Part shown: piece after piece, positions 1 through 23,398 of the stretch
How positions within the stretch are numbered: position 1 is the stretch's first letter
How the letters are laid out: each line of letters starts with the position of its first letter
Source: Aldrovandia affinis
Lineage: Eukaryota > Chordata > Actinopteri > Notacanthiformes > Halosauridae
Reading direction: 5' to 3'
Assembly (NCBI GenBank): GCA_029706075.1
Contig: JAINUG010000173.1
Location: 868,001 to 932,000 of the forward strand
Length of the DNA stretch: 64,000 bases
Program-made: the position numbers and the translations under genes
Notes under the pieces: model-generated
The model's input: only the letters and a program-made list of their open reading frames with translations
What the model was told of the DNA's origin: nothing
Database searches by the model: none

Positions 1-435
1 TCCTCCGCGCCAGTCTCCTGTTCGTGCCATCTGGAAAAGATCTCATAGATCTTAAATTGGTAGTCCTACATTGACTCCCCTGGCCCCTGTTGGCACTGGA
101 AAAACCTGTTCCGGGTGATTGGCAGCATCGTTAGGTGCCTATACCATCCCTCCAACTCTGTCTACAAGAGGTCGATGTTCCACTGCTGCCGTTTCCCAAT
201 CGGCCTTGCCTCCCTCCGGGCTTCTCCATCCAGGGCTCCCAGCAGTCCACCTACTGTTCTTCCATGAGCTCCTGTGCTCGAAGCATAGCCTGAACCTGTG
301 CCCACCACTACCTGAATTTCAAGGATCCCTTCTCCCCACTGAATTTGAGTACCCACAGGGCACATATGAACCACAGGAAGGCCACACTGGTAACACCAGC
401 AGGACCACACTACCCTGTCCTTCCATCCTCTAGGT
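1..435. other. unassigned stretch
   Basis: No gene is supported here. Open frames on both strands lack recognisable domains and look like chance frames in GC-richer DNA. The last 8 bases (428-435) are the left target duplication of the next element. Confidence 0.4.
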
Positions 436-638
436 CACAGGTGTCAAATTCATTCCATCGAGGGCCGAGTGTATGCAGGTTTTTGTTGCAACCAATGCAC
501 TACACCAGGTGATTTCACTAATTAGCCCACTTCTTCAACCAAGGGAGGGACCTAAATGAAATCACCTGGAGTAGTGCATTGGTTGCAACAAAAACCTGCA
601 CACACTCGGCCCTCGATGGAATGAGTTTGACACCCCTG
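436..638. mobile_element. hAT-type MITE with 8-bp TSD
   Basis: A 203-bp palindromic element. Its left end reads CACAGGTGTCAAATTC and its right end, reverse-complemented, CAGGGGTGTCAAACTC; the inverted match runs inward for about 80 bases on each side. It is flanked by the perfect 8-bp duplication CTCTAGGT (428-435 and 639-646), the size hAT transposases leave. It has no coding capacity, so it must have been moved by an autonomous relative in trans. Seen directly: inverted repeats and TSD. Inferred: hAT superfamily. Confidence 0.88.
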
Positions 639-1269
639 CTCTAGGTGTTGCTGTTGGAGAGTATACATGGTGGATCCTGCCGACTTATGCCAAACCTTGT
701 GGTAAAGTGTTATCAGGGGTTGTGAGCTCCCTCACACTAACCCATCTACATTTCCCCCTTTTTTTTCAGGTAACCCACCACTCCAAACAGCACACTGACA
801 CATCATTAAAAGGGTAAAATACAATGTCTTTATTTAACAATTCATTATTAGAGGCACAGTGCACAAAATGACTAATTCAGGGATTTTCCCCCTCCAGCTA
901 AACAACCTCCTGGAACCCGCCAGGCAGTACAAAAACCCCCGTAGGCAAGCGTGCCCGTACACACTGCACACTGCACACTGTACACTGTGACAATCACACA
1001 CTACACACCACACACTGAGACAATCACACACTGCACACTACACACTGTGACAATCACACACCCGAACAGACTCGATTTCACACACAAGGAGGCACTCTGC
1101 ACACATTTCCACACCGCACACCCAATTAATAGCCTCCCGGGGTGGCCTACCGCCTGGCCCACCTCGTTACTCAGAGGGGGAGAGCTGAACCCTTATTGGG
1201 TACATTCACACCCTACACAACACCCATCCGACGCCACAGACACAACACAGAACAACAAAAAAGGCAAAA
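639..1269. other. unassigned, with reverse poly(A) signal and CA-rich tandem repeat
   Basis: No gene is recognised. The minus strand reads AATAAA near 830-836 followed by T/A-rich DNA, so this could be the 3' end of an unseen minus-strand transcript or an old LTR; nothing else supports either. Positions 960-1062 hold about three copies of a 30-bp unit built around GACAATCACACACT. Confidence 0.35.
960..1062. repeat. 30-bp CA-rich minisatellite, about 3 copies
   Basis: The phrase GACAATCACACAC recurs at about 988, 1018 and 1048, giving a 30-bp period with small differences between units. Confidence 0.7.
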
Positions 1270-1690
1270 TATGCGGCTGGCGGATAGCGTAGCAGTCTAA
1301 CACATCCGTATTTGGCTGGTCCTGTATGAGTGTGAGCTGCCTATCAGGGACGTGGTTCGAAACCCATCTCTACCAGACCGGCCCTGGCTGTTAGCCCTGA
1401 TTGGGGGTGACATTTGGCTGTCTGCTCCTGGGGCAAGTGGGAGGTGGTCGGCACAAACTTGCTGTGAAGCACATAAGGGTGTCTCCAGAAAGGGGGTTGT
1501 CTTTCCATCTCGAAGGAGGTGGATCATTACCGACCTCAGAGAGTAGCTTGTCCCATAGAGATGGGCGGCGAGTTCATGGGCGGAGGGTTAATCGAAATAA
1601 ATAGATAGTGTAATTGGCTTCCAAATTGGGGAGAAAAATGGGGAAAAATCTGAAACAAAATTTCAACCAAAAAAAAGAGAAGAAAATACA
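1270..1690 (+). mobile_element. tRNA-derived SINE, head type 1
   Basis: The head carries a tRNA-like A-box region (GGATAGCGTAGCAGTCTAA) and B box (GGTTCGAAACC near 1355), as RNA polymerase III promoters of SINEs do. The 3' part (about 1608-1670) contains AATTGGCTTCCAAATTGGGG and ends in A-rich DNA. The same tail is found on the SINEs at 18.4 and 32.6 kb, whose heads differ. No clean target duplication was found. Non-coding. Confidence 0.72.
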
Positions 1691-2554
1691 GTGGAGCACC
1701 CAGGCACGCCACAATGCCGGTGGGCACTGCCACAACAACAAAAAAGGGACCACACCTTTTCCCGCACAGCTTGCTTTCCCCATTTTCCTTCCTTTTCCCC
1801 ACAGGTGAGCTGCTTATATAATACAACCCAGCCCCAATGACCTAACGTGTTGCAAGTGCCCCGCATTAGCAACCGATAATTCATTGAGACGGCCCTTCAT
1901 AGCAGTCCAGGGACCGTCTCAAAATCATGCTTCAGGGAACCCACAAAAACATATGACATATAAAACCCAATGCCATTGGCAGGTTGGTACAGTACATTTT
2001 GATGAATGAATGAGGCTGGGGTTTTCTGTGGCTGACACCTCAGAGTCCAGTTTGACATTTGAGCAGCCATCCCACAGATCCATCCCACAGATCCAGTGGA
2101 TTGAATCCAGGTCAGACCTGAGGTGTGTCCACATGTTGGTAAAAGGCACCAGCTGAGTGCAGCCTGTTACTTTCCTTTATTGGGCCTAAATGTACTGTCG
2201 GTGACAACAAGGTGACATATACAGCAATTATGAAGCATTTATTTCTGCTTGCTTCCATTTTCTGCCCTTTCATTTTCATCATTCATCAGTTATTCCACCA
2301 AAGGTATTAATTAACCTACCTGAAATGTAATACGTGTTGTTGGAAATTAATTTATTTGATAAAAAATCGATGAATAATTGAAAGTACTTCTCCAAGTCTC
2401 TAATCTAGATTTTCTGTGTCTATCTGAGATGTGGTTAAACAAGACACATCCTGCTAGTTTTTATACAGTACCTCATAGGAGGGGGGGATGCTGTATGTGA
2501 AGGATAGGATTAAATGTGAACACATTTAAATTCAAGAGTAAAATTACTCTAGAG
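1691..2554. other. unassigned stretch
   Basis: No coding or mobile feature recognised. A small imperfect hairpin (GAGACGG at about 1886 with CCGTCTC at about 1913) is present. The short open frames carry no recognisable domain. The last 8 bases are the left target duplication of the following hAT element. Confidence 0.35.
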
Positions 2555-2783
2555 CAGGGTTTCTCAAACTTTTTCACTCCACGACCCCATGGGTGGGGAA
2601 AAATCGCGACCCCCAACATGCAATTTAGTCCAGAAACATATGTTGGTGGTCTATTTCCAAAATAGTAGCAAATACATTCACAGGCTATATCTTTATGAAA
2701 AACAAATAAAACAGACTTAATAGTAGCAAATACAGTACATTCACAGGCTATATCTTTATGAAAAATAAAACGGACTGCTTAGC

Positions 2784-2900
2784 CTACTTAATGGGATGGA
2801 TGTGCTTGGAGTGTTGAAGTTCATCGATGCGTGGCTGCGCTGGGCTGAGAAAGAAGCGGAGATCCCCTTCAACTCTCAGACGCAATCTATATTTATTTTT
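2784..2900 (-). pseudogene. C-terminal remnant of hAT transposase
   Basis: The minus strand encodes LRVEGDLRFFLSPAQPRIDE followed by a short tail and a stop. This resembles the end of the dimerisation region of ZBED/SCAND3-like hAT transposases, which usually finish in a similar short basic or His-rich tail. No DDE residues lie in this piece. It is a relic inside the 2555-4196 element; assignment rests on resemblance alone. Confidence 0.5.
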
Positions 2901-3134
2901 AATTAAAGTCAATGCCGAAAACCCGGATTCACTGTTCTCCAATTGTGTGGGCTTTACCGGTCTTCGCAATCCAATGTGTGACGACAAATGAAGCCTATAG
3001 CCCCCGTTCGTTTGCTGCTGTTGCAGTTTTGTTTTCTGCTGTTTCCTCTGCAGTTTTACTAGCTAAAAAACTGAAGTTGAAACTGGGTTTTTATTTTCTG
3101 TTTTTCCTTGTAAAACTGGACTTGCGATGTTATA

Positions 3135-3775
3135 TACATGCATGCATCCTCGCAATGCCTACACTTGCTGGATACTGTCTACCATGGAGCGCTGAGATTC
3201 ATCACAAATTTTAAACCCTTACTCATCACTGTACTTTGTATGCTCGGGTTGGATGGGCTGCCCTGTCCACCCGTAGACTCAACCACTGGCATATCCTTAT
3301 TTATAAGGCTATCCTTGGACTACTGCCAACTTACCTACGGATGTACATCCGCCAAAAAGTATGGGCAGTTATGGTCTTCGTTCCCAGGACTTATTCATAC
3401 TAACTGTCCCTCGGGTCCATACTGAACTGGGAAAAAGGGCATTCAGGTATGCAGCTCCTTCTGCCTGGAATCAGCTACAAAACCACCTGAACCTGCAGGA
3501 GCTGGTCTCACTGGTTGCTTTTAAAACACTTTTAAGTGATATGGAATCCAGCACATCTGGCTGCAGATGTTTTGAATGATTATGAATGGTACTGTGATTT
3601 GCCCTTGTTTTTAGTTTTTATTGTCATATGTTTGTTTTTAATTTACTTTTGTCTGTAAACTTGTACTTGTAATTGTAATTGTGCTGCTGCCTATCTTGGC
3701 CAGGACGCTCTTGTAAAATAGATTTTTCATCTCAGTGAGACTATTCTGGTTAAATAAAGGTTAAATTAAAAAAGA
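3135..3775 (+). mobile_element. L2-clade LINE, 5'-truncated 3' end
   Basis: Decayed frames encode the familiar C-terminal region of L2/Rex1-like reverse transcriptase proteins: HASSQCLHLLDTVYHGALRF at about 3138, then a region similar to YKAILGLLPTYL, then FRYAAPSAWNQLQNHLNLQE and LVSLVAFKTLL near 3450-3540. The 3' UTR holds the typical fish tail, CTTGGCCAGGACGCTCTTGT at about 3697 and GGTTAAATAAAGGTTAAAT near 3749. Several frame changes are visible. It lies inside the hAT copy, so it probably inserted afterwards, with the usual 5' truncation. Confidence 0.82.
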
Positions 3776-4204
3776 AAATTAAAAAAGAAATCTAGCGGCT
3801 TTGCCTGTAATGCGCTGTGTTTAGTTTGCAAGTGGCATTGCATTTTACATGGCTTAAAGCTCTCGTTAGCTAGAACTTCCCCACACACGACACATTGTGG
3901 TCTTGGGTCCTCCTCATGTCCTGTCCATGTAAAGCCATAAGTGAGGAATTTCGGGTCATAACTTATTTTATTCCTTTTTGTTTTATTTTATATTTTTGTA
4001 ATTTTCTGCTGGTATTTTCTGCAGAAAAGACAGATTTTATGAAAAAACTGGCAATTTGTTTTTCATTAAAAAAAGTAAAGAAATGCTTATGGTCAAAAAA
4101 ATATATGTATTTTAATTTTAAAAATGTTTGGCGACCCCACCATGACCCTTTGGCGACCCCAAGTGGGGTCTCAGACCCATAGTTTGAGAACCGCTGCATT
4201 AGAG

Positions 4205-5559
4205 TGTATTTTTTTTTGGGGGGCTGGTTAAAAGTGGGTGGGCCTTGTTGTAACTATTTCCTTTAAAATATGAGTCCTGAATGACATCTGTCACTAAACT
4301 TGTGCAATAGCCTGGTACCAAAGCTAGAGTCACAAGTGTGACTCACACTAGAACCACTCATAAAAGAGGTTGGGAAATTACATTTTGCAACATGAATATG
4401 TTGATTATATGATTCTAAGCACATGCTACATCACAACACAGAATAATCTGTACAATAAGCCCCATAAAGCCTTGTTAATTTTAGAATATACAGCGAGTAG
4501 CCCATTCCCATTCAAGTAGCCTAGCTCGTTCTGAATTTCGGAATTTTGCGTTTTTGGTGTCTGTTGGAGACGATTTTGAACATCTGGTTTGTATTTTGCA
4601 GTGAACTGCAAAAAAAAAGCTTTTATTTAATACCTCTTCCCTTTCCCAATGACCATGCAGAGATATGCCTTGTTTTGTACAAAACATCACTATGTCAATA
4701 ATCACTTTTACGTGGTCACAATTATTTTTCTATTTAATTGTGGTTTAACTGATTAAGTACAGTCCCCTGGGATTTACGGCTTGGTTTATAGCCCTCATAC
4801 AAGACCAGAAAAGGTGTTACCAATCTTTACAACCATGTGGGTGTCAGGGAAATGTGTACATCTTACAAAATGCAGCATTGCTTGCAATGCAATATTCGAG
4901 CCACACACTCTTTAGGAAAATACTTTCCTAAGGTGGAGAATGCTGACAGTTTTGCCTGTGTGTTTCATCAGTAGCAGCAAATCACTTGGCAGTAGTATGC
5001 AGGACAATGTTTGGTTCAAGATCACCACCACTAGCCTCGGAAGGGGAAGAGAAAGCTGTCAGGGAGTTGGAAGTAGAAGGTATCCTCCTCCTCCGTCCGT
5101 AGCTTTAATGTTTGTTTTTCTTCTTAGCTGCTTTTAGCAAGCTAGCTAGCTACAGACTTAGCTGCTTAGCCTACAGTCGCGTACGCAGAGAAGCTACAAA
5201 CTGTGAGTGTGAGCATCTTCAGTGAGTGAAAGGGCGATTTACATTTTAAGCATTTCAGGGGTGTCAGGGAAATGTGTGATTCACAAATGTAATTGACAAT
5301 GAGATGATACAAGGGATGCCCATTACATTTTGCAACATTTTCATCATAAATCCGGAGTGGCCTGGATTAAAAATGGTTGGGCCCAGGCCCTCCAGCGCCC
5401 CCCACCTCCGTGGCTATGCCCCTGGTGTATTGGCATAACTGTAACCCTATTGCCACAAATATCATTTAACATTGTTGGATTATATAGACCCCATCATGTA
5501 ATGATGTGTTTTTTGAACATTTAACTGAACTTGAAAGAATGTGACCACAATAAGGAACT
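4205..5559. other. unassigned stretch with transposon-like debris
   Basis: No gene found. A 19-base phrase, GGGTGTCAGGGAAATGTGT, occurs at about 4843 and again at about 5260, and ATTACATTTTGCAACAT at about 4377 and 5324, so this stretch probably contains an old duplicated or deleted repeat. GGCTATGCCCCTG (about 5413) resembles a hAT right terminus, but I could not find its partner. Confidence 0.35.
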
Positions 5560-7110
5560 AATGCTATACAAATATGATCTAGATCAATTGGTCAATGGTG
5601 CAACAAGAATACCAAAATCCTCAAAGAAAATTTGGCAAATAAACCAGAGCGAATTACTAAAACATAGTAATTGAGTTGATAACTGAGATCTCACAGACCA
5701 TAATTTAACACTATTTACAATAAAACTTTCTAAACATAGATTAATTCCCAGTACTCCAGGAAAGCAAAACCGCTATTTTTATTGTATACCTAAGAAAGAT
5801 CCAATACATTTTGAAAGTGAATTAAACCAAATTAAATGGGATAATCATCTATCCTCAAATGACCTAGAAAAGGACTGTAATATGCTCACAATAACTCTCA
5901 GACATTTGAGAAATAAATTCACAAAGAAATGTAATTCTAAATGTAAGTAAACACAATATTCCATGGCTAAATTACACCTTATGGCTATTAATGAAACTGA
6001 GCCACAAGTTGTGATCTTTTGGAGAAGATGAAATCTAAACTTGACAATGGGGGGAGGGGTAGGTGACATTTTATTAGATCTGCGAAAAGCATTTGACACT
6101 ATTCATCTCAAAGTCCTTCTTTCAAAATGATCTAAATTGAACCTTTCCTCCAATGCCTTAAAGTGGAGGAGGTCATATTTAATGGATAGGGTAGTGTGTC
6201 AGAACCAATAACAATCATCATCTGTCGAAAAAAGCCAACAGGATGCTGGGATACATAGCTAAAAGTATTGAGTATAAATCAAAGAAGGTTATGTTAATGT
6301 TATATACGTAATGCCTTTGTCAGACCTCACTTCGAATTCTGTGTGCAGTTCTGGGCACCGCACTACAAGAAAGATATAGAAGCTCTTGAAAAAGTCTAAA
6401 CAAGGGCAACTAAACTGATACCTGGTATGAAAGGTAAAAGTTATGATGATAGGCACTCAATCTATTTAAGCTTAGCAAACGGAGACTTAGGGGGGGATTT
6501 GATTGAGGTTTTTAAATTCCTAAAAGGGATTAACAAAGTGAAATACCAAAGATTTTTAAAGATAAGTGGGGTCAGCAGAACAAGAGGTCACAGGTGGAAA
6601 TTAGTTAAAGGCAAATTCCGCACAGATATTAGGAAGTTTTTCTTTACACAGAGAGTTGCCAATGCCTGGAACAGCTTGCCAGGTCGGGTAGTAGAGGCAG
6701 AAACACTTGGGCTATTCAAGTCCAGGCTAGATGTAGTACTAGATTCTCTTTAGATTAGGACATGACGAGCCTAGATGGGCCGAACGGCCCGTTCTCGTCA
6801 TTATGTATTCTTATGTTCTTATGTTCTAAATGTATAACGGGGGTACCCCAAGGAGCTGTTATGGGCCCACTACTGTTTAGCCTATATATAAATGATCTCC
6901 CACAAGTTTACCATGGAGTTGACATCCAAATGTTTGCAGATGATACTGTTGTGTATGTACATGCTAACATTGCAGAACAAGGAGCATTCAAATTAACTGC
7001 AGCTATGACAAATATATCAGAATATCTTGATATTTCAAGATGTCTTAGTATACATGCTAACATTGCAGGGCAAAACTGCTGGGAATGTATCAGAATATCT
7101 TGATATTTCT
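5560..7110 (+). mobile_element. L2-like LINE body, deleted and split
   Basis: Two parts of one old LINE. About 5575-5950 resembles the end of an endonuclease domain (a DHNLTLFTIKLSK-like stretch). About 6060-6120 encodes DILLDLRKAFDTIHLKVLL, the start of the reverse transcriptase palm. After a 0.6-kb CR1 insertion, 6835-7000 encodes [20 protein letters not shown] and then MFADDTVVY, the motif with the catalytic aspartates. Much of the domain is missing and frames are disrupted. Both halves have the same orientation, which supports one original copy. Confidence 0.68.
6230..6826 (+). mobile_element. CR1 LINE 3' end inserted in L2
   Basis: Closely matches the 3' part of the larger CR1 at 57,000-57,616. 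It encodes KKANRMLGYIAKSIEYKSKK, then FKFLKGINKVKYQRFLKISG, then FFTQRVANAWNSLPGRVVEA and a final LDVVLDSL before the stop. The 3' UTR has the hairpin GACGAG...CTCGTC around GGGCCGAACGGCCC (6764-6799) and ends in TTATGTTC-type short repeats, the hallmark of CR1. It lacks the upstream ORF2, as expected from 5' truncation. It interrupts the L2 body. Confidence 0.85.
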
Positions 7111-7435
7111 ATATAAACAAAACAACTATAAAAAACAAACAAAATACCCTGACATCTATATTAAATTACATACAATACATGTATCCATTATATAGGACAT
7201 CTCTACTATGTTTCAGTCTTTTTTGTTGCAATCATGATTAGGGTTATGCTTAACTAATGCTACCCAACTTGTGCTACAGTACTTTTATGAGAAAGAATAC
7301 TATTCCAAGTTCCAGTTAATTGAAGCAAACCTGCTCTTAGACAGTCTATGTTGACGTGTAGTGTCACAATACAGCTTGGTTTAGATAACCTTATAAGGTT
7401 AAATAGCTATGTGGCTGGCTGTAATATATAATATA
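7111..7435. other. unassigned AT-rich stretch
   Basis: No coding or repeat feature recognised apart from low-complexity AT-rich DNA. Confidence 0.4.
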
Positions 7436-7577
7436 TGCCATTTAGCAGACGCTTTTATCCAAAGCGACTTACAGTAGTGAATGCATACATTTTCAGTATA
7501 TGTGGCCCCAGTGGGAATTGAACCCACAACCTAAGCGTTGCCAACGCTGTGCTCTACCAACTGAGCCACAGAGAACC
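7436..7577 (-). mobile_element. tRNA-derived SINE with L2-type tail
   Basis: Read on the minus strand, it starts with a tRNA-like head: A box TGGCTCAGTTGG and B box GGTTCAATTCC. It ends with GTAAGTCGCTTTGGATAAAA followed by GCGTCTGCTAAATG, a 3' tail shared with fish L2 LINEs. The tail can fold into a stem CGCTTT/AAAGCG (7450-7455 with 7461-7466). Shared tails let SINEs borrow the LINE machinery. About 140 bp; not a functional tRNA, since the head continues into the SINE body. Confidence 0.8.
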
Positions 7578-7784
7578 ACTGTGTTAGTGTTAAGAAAGAC
7601 AGCAGGTGTGTAGTACTGATTTCAAATTGGCAACATATACCATTTTGACTTTTCAAGTCTTAAAATTGCCCTGCTAGTAAGCTAATGTTAGTTCCTTGAC
7701 ATAATGTTTTATCTATTATCAAGCTAGCTAGCTATCTTTCACTGATGCCTTTGTGCTATCAGCGATGGAACATTACAATGGTTG

Positions 7785-7880
7785 CTGTGTTGATTGCTCC
7801 TACCATGTATTATGCACATCTTGTAAGTCGCTCTGGAAAAGAGCGCCTGCTAAATGCTTAAAATGTAATGTAAATGTATG
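7785..7880 (+). mobile_element. L2 LINE 3' tail
   Basis: Contains TGTAAGTCGCTCTGGAAAAG, then AGCGCCTGCTAAATG, then repeats of TGTAA, as in UnaL2-like LINEs. The stem CGCTC/GAGCG (7829-7833 with 7841-7845) matches the fold of the SINE tail just upstream, with one covarying base pair. No reverse transcriptase sequence is attached. Confidence 0.75.
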
Positions 7881-8264
7881 CTGTAACTCAAAATGTATAC
7901 TTGTATCGACTGTGTTTTGTACGCTATACAATAAAAATTAAGCAATGGTAACTAGCTTTTCAACCACATAATTAGGCAGTGTAGTTTATCTATATGTGTT
8001 AAATGAAGGCTAAGGTGCAGGAGGTCTACTGGCTTGGTTGTGTAGACAATGAAGACACTCAGTATTCCATTCGGTTCTCAGCTGGTTATCACTGATTTAT
8101 CTAGCTATCTGGCTTTATTACATGGTAGCAACAATAAGCTATCTATCTTAACTACAACTACAATATGACTTCTTAGCTTTCTACCAAGTTCCTACCAATT
8201 AATGTGAAAAGAAACAAGTAAACAGGTGCACCTTCAATAAACTATAGATAAACCACACAACTCC

Positions 8265-8630
8265 TGGTCCAGGCTTTGGTGATCTCACGTCTAGACTACT
8301 GCAATTAAATTAAACTGCTGGCAGGCTTACTGGCATGTGCCACTGCAACTAGTGCAGAATACCTCCGCACGTCTAGTTTTCAACCAACCCAAATTCACAC
8401 ATCACCCCACTACTTACTTCTCTGCACTGGCTCCCTAATGCAGTACGCATCAAATTAAAATCACTGGTGTTGGCTTATCAGGCGACCTCCAGACACTCAT
8501 CACACCCTACACACCAGCCAAACTCTTCCACTCCGCCGGCGTGGGCAAGCTGACGCAGGCAGCCGTTCTCCGTGGTCTCGCCTCTTCTCTGTACTGACCC
8601 CTTGGTGGTGGAATGAACTTCTGCACTCGG
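8265..8630 (+). mobile_element. L2 LINE fragment, decayed
   Basis: Broken frames encode SRLDYCN, then a region resembling LQLVQNTSARLVFNQPKFTH, ITPLL.SLHWLPNAVRIKLK and a T/P/H-rich stretch before WWNELLHSV. This is the conserved C-terminal end of L2-type reverse transcriptase proteins. Multiple indels and premature stops show an old copy. The 3' tail is absent; AT-rich DNA follows. Confidence 0.72.
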
Positions 8631-8639
8631 TCAGAAAAA

Positions 8640-9937
8640 TGATATTTAGAATAAAAAAATAAAAAAATAAAAAATTATCTTAATTAATTATATAAATAAA
8701 TTCTAAATAAATACATTTTACTAACCTTTTCTCTCCCTGTGCTACAGGTACAGTATGCAGCTGCCAACAATTATGTCTATTGTTGTATTACCACACTGAC
8801 CTCTTGCGCGAACAATGATTGATCTTACCATGTATAAACTCACATCTTGCATTGTGCATTGTGCACACCAGATAACATTTGCTCTATGTAGGACTACCTA
8901 TTTCTGGTACAATCCATTTTCCAAAAATGTTTTTGCCATGTCACTTCAGAGGCTCAATAGCTGAGGACCACAATGGAAATAAGTTTGGTTTTGGACAACT
9001 TTTTTGTGTTATCCTCAGCAATTTACGGTGCGCATTAATGTGATGTCATGTATGAAAGGTATGTGTGTTCGCATTTTGTATATCTACTTTTTTATTGTCA
9101 AATAAAAATAACTAACTATGCCCCTGAAAAATAAATAAACATAATTTCTAGGTTTAACACTGTTCTTCTAGGCTTGTTATATGCACTTACTTGTAAGTTG
9201 TAACAAGAGCATATGCTAAAGGCCTAAATATAAATGTATATGACTTTTTCTTCATTATTTTTATTTTATATTGAAAGAATAGTGTTTAGTGGATATAGTA
9301 AGCTAAATGATTGTATCTACTATGTCTGTTAACAGCAGGAACTGAAGTTGATGGAAATGACAAATTGTCAGCTTTAGATTTTGAAGTCTCTTGCTGGGCT
9401 CTTCAGAGTGATTTCTCAAAGTCAGTTGGACTATACATATTCTTTTATGTCAAGGGTTAACCTTGAAATAGGTTTATTATTTATAGGTGTGACAATATCA
9501 TGAGAATAAAACCTATCCGTGTTAATCTGGGGTTAAATAGAAAGGTAAGGTTGAACAATATTTAGTAAAGTGGCACACGCAAATTAAAAATGTCCTCAAA
9601 TCAGGAAAATAAAATTAGTATTGCATCCGATTTTTGTTTGGCAACTGTCCTGTGTTGCATGGTCCTGTGTTGCATGGTCCTGTGTTGCAGTGCTGATGGG
9701 CGAGGGGGGACAATAATTGTTTTCTTTTAAAAAATATCTGAAACTACCACTTCAACCAACACACCACTGTTTTCTGGAGCTAGTCATTCATTACATCCAC
9801 TTAATTGACTGTGTTTTTGTAAGTTTTGTCACAGTTCAGCACCCAAAGGCAAGTTTTGACATAAACTAAAGAGAGCATTGTTAGGATATTATGTAAGGGA
9901 TAATGTTGTAAACAGACTTGCTCGTAAATGATCTCAC
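8640..9937. other. unassigned upstream region
   Basis: No gene or named element. AT-rich, with a short three-copy tandem repeat at 9647-9690. It may include distal regulatory DNA of the serine protease gene downstream, but nothing in the sequence shows this. Confidence 0.35.
9647..9690. repeat. 15-bp tandem repeat, 3 copies
   Basis: GTCCTGTGTTGCATG is repeated with a 15-bp period starting at 9647, 9662 and 9677; the copies are nearly identical, suggesting recent slippage. Confidence 0.8.
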
Positions 9938-10149
9938 TTATACCCCGACTACTTACCAATGGAACAATCACTAGATTATGTTTAGAAATATGTAAACATC
10001 TCCACAGCTGGCTAGCAAGCTCTAATATTGGATTTAAAAGGGCAGATGAACAGCAAATTACCTGGATAGGAGGTCCGCTTAAATGTAATGTAGATTTTAA
10101 TACACCCTGGACCAATCAGAATGGAAAATTCAACAAAGCCGGGGTATAA
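9938..10149. mobile_element. putative MITE upstream of protease gene
   Basis: About 210 bp bounded by TTATACCCCGACT on the left and, reverse-complemented, TTATACCCCGGCT on the right. The palindromic termini make the target duplication ambiguous (a TTA/TAA or TATA-type site). No coding capacity. Family not assigned; the inverted ends are the only evidence. Confidence 0.45.
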
Positions 10150-10238
10150 TATGGAATAAGAAAGGTCATGTATCAGGTTAGGTCATAAGGAAGATCCTTT
10201 TTTCTCACTTCCCTGAATCATACTGTATTTTGTTGCAG

Positions 10239-10376
10239 GGCGGCAAGGTGTCCATGGAAACGGAAATCGGAACTATTGGAAGAAACCTGAGCAGATGTGA
10301 TCCTGTCACCTGAAGTTGCATCCAGGGAAGCAGTCACTCCATTCACTGTCGCCTCCTGATCCTCACTTGTCTCACT
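10239..10376 (+). promoter_or_regulatory. possible 5' UTR exon of protease gene
   Basis: The sequence TATTTTGTTGCAG ending at 10238 resembles a splice acceptor. The following 138 bases lead without obvious interruption to the start codon at 10377 and contain an upstream ATG at about 10253. This could be a spliced 5' UTR, or the transcript may simply start here. No TATA box is clear. Confidence 0.3.
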
Positions 10377-22857
<12,481 letters not shown>

Positions 22858-22943
22858 ACCACAGTGTTACGCCGTGAAATGCGACCCCGAGCTAGAACTC
22901 TAAACCCTATTGTACCACTTAACACATGTCAACTTGCTATTGC

Positions 22944-22949
22944 AATAAA
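22944..22949 (+). promoter_or_regulatory. polyadenylation signal of protease gene
   Basis: AATAAA lies 87 bases after the stop codon and is followed by a T-rich region, so the 3' UTR is probably about 110 bases long. Confidence 0.75.
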
Positions 22950-23157
22950 GGTTTTCCAAGCTCCATTTATCATTTCTGGTTTTCACCCCACCATTGTTTT
23001 ATGCATGTTCTCTTTGGATTGATGTGTGTTACGTTACCTGCTTGACTATTTAAAATGTCCAAGATACAGTTTTATGTAAATGGTAATTTGTTTGCTTTGT
23101 TTCCATTCTCATGTTCTAAATTGTTTTTTTCTTTAATATGTAGACTGCATTATTGTA

Positions 23158-23398
23158 CAGTGCCCCTTTAAAGTCTACACCCCATCTCAAACCTTTCAAC
23201 TTTTGTTGCCTTACAGCCTGAAATTAAAACATTATATCAACATTTATATAAATATTTAAAAATTCCACCTATTTTTTAAATAATGTTCAGGAATTTTGAG
23301 AAAAATGTCCTCTTGGAGGTTGTAGGGTAAAATGTGTAAATAAATGTGGGAAAAGTCTGATTTAATATGCTTTTTGAGGTGTAGACTGTAGGGCACTG
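23158..23398. mobile_element. Tc1/mariner-type MITE
   Basis: A 241-bp element with ends CAGTGCCCCTTTAAAGTCTA and, reverse-complemented, CAGTGCCCTACAGTCTACAC. It is flanked by TA on both sides. No coding capacity. It sits just downstream of the protease poly(A) signal. Confidence 0.78.

Larger units (their letters stand above)
2555..4196 (-). mobile_element. hAT transposon copy, decayed
   Basis: The left end CAGGGTTTCTCAAACTTT and the right end, reverse-complemented CAGCGGTTCTCAAACTAT, are terminal inverted repeats of the Charlie-like hAT type. The flanks CTCTAGAG (2547-2554) and CATTAGAG (4197-4204) are an imperfect 8-bp duplication (6 of 8). On the minus strand about 2784-2890 encodes a stretch with DLRFFLS..PRIDEL, resembling the C-terminal tail of hAT (ZBED/SCAND3-like) transposases. 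The rest of the transposase is lost and an L2 3' end sits inside. Orientation is inferred from the transposase remnant. Confidence 0.75.

Noticed and set aside
119-433. Open frame of 104 codons at the window start
   Set aside because: No domain or splice context; an overlapping frame exists on the other strand; composition looks like chance in GC-richer DNA.
960-1062. CRISPR-like spaced repeats
   Set aside because: The 30-bp period has no unique spacers, and the setting is clearly eukaryotic; a plain minisatellite.
7500-7577. Possible minus-strand tRNA gene
   Set aside because: A and B boxes are present, but the sequence continues into a SINE body and L2-type tail, so it is a SINE head, not a tRNA gene.
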